Shown one piece after another: positions 5,735 through 5,768 of a stretch of 5,768 bases of DNA. Below the pieces are notes generated by a model. That model saw only the letters and a program-made list of their open reading frames with translations. It was not told the DNA's origin and searched no databases. The stretch lies in contig JACXTO010000124.1 in NCBI GenBank assembly GCA_016919565.1, positions 1 to 5,768 of the forward strand. Direction: 5' to 3'. The DNA comes from Methanomassiliicoccaceae archaeon (GTDB lineage Archaea > Thermoplasmatota > Thermoplasmata > Methanomassiliicoccales > UBA472). The position numbers were made by a program, and so were the translations under genes. How positions within the stretch are numbered: the stretch's first letter is position 1; the number at the start of each line of letters is the position of its first letter.

Positions 5735-5768
5735 CGCCCGAGCCGGGATTCGAACCCGGGTCTAAAGA
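5735..5768 (-). tRNA. 3' part of a tRNA gene (G73; possibly tRNA-Ser), cut by the window edge
   Basis: On the minus strand a T arm CCGGG-TTCGAAT-CCCGG (5759-5743) is followed by the 3' acceptor strand CTCGGGC (5742-5736) and discriminator G73 (complement of 5735), with no encoded CCA. The 5' acceptor strand should be GCCCGAG outside the window. The anticodon is missing. G73 fits Ser, Asp or Arg in Archaea. The nine bases before the T stem, TCTTTAGAC, contain the self-complementary TCT-TT-AGA, which suggests the long variable arm of a type II tRNA and so Ser over Asp or Arg. This is weak inference. Only two bases separate the tRNA 3' end from the rqcH stop codon. Confidence 0.87.

Noticed and set aside
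1..5768. Search for a CRISPR array, insertion sequence, integrase site or defence cassette
   Set aside because: No repeat arrays, terminal inverted repeats, transposase motifs or split tRNA attachment-site duplications were seen. The tRNA inserts are explained by BHB introns.

Overview
The window is archaeal, probably euryarchaeal and possibly from the Thermoplasmata/Methanomassiliicoccales side; that lineage guess rests only on general protein character. The evidence for Archaea is: two tRNA genes interrupted by introns that fold into bulge-helix-bulge (BHB) splicing motifs, tRNAs without an encoded CCA, a tRNA-Thr with U73, TATA-like boxes 25-31 bp upstream of genes, one apparently leaderless gene, and archaeal-type proteins (MthK-like K+ channel, DUF1015 protein, RqcH/NFACT protein). 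Base composition is moderately GC-rich and looks even across the window.

Layout from left to right: tRNA-Val(UAC) on + with a 32-nt intron in the D arm (11-115); a 161-bp spacer; a ZnT9-like cation diffusion facilitator on + (277-1227); a T-run and a new promoter; a DUF1015 protein on + (1332-2534), probably leaderless. After a 7-bp convergent gap comes a two-TM potassium channel on - (2542-3426). It carries a cytoplasmic RCK/TrkA-N domain and ends in a YHS metal-binding-type domain where an RCK_C lobe would often be. Next are tRNA-Thr(GGU) on - (3522-3618) with a 25-nt intron in the D loop, a 173-bp divergent spacer, and rqcH on + (3792-5732). The window ends inside another tRNA on - (5735-5768), with G73 and possibly tRNA-Ser, whose 3' end lies 2 bp from the rqcH stop.

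The genes do not form one pathway. They look like single transcription units, each with its own promoter signal. Loose themes are ion homeostasis (CDF exporter and K+ channel with a possible metal-sensing tail) and translation (tRNAs and the ribosome-associated quality-control factor RqcH).

Three things stand out. First, the channel has an unusual K+ channel-RCK-YHS architecture. Second, a strong Shine-Dalgarno sequence lies inside the channel gene, placed to start a separate soluble RCK-YHS protein, as MthK is known to do. Third, both complete tRNAs carry non-canonical D-arm introns at two different positions, each with a clean BHB fold. I saw no CRISPR array, insertion sequence or defence system.
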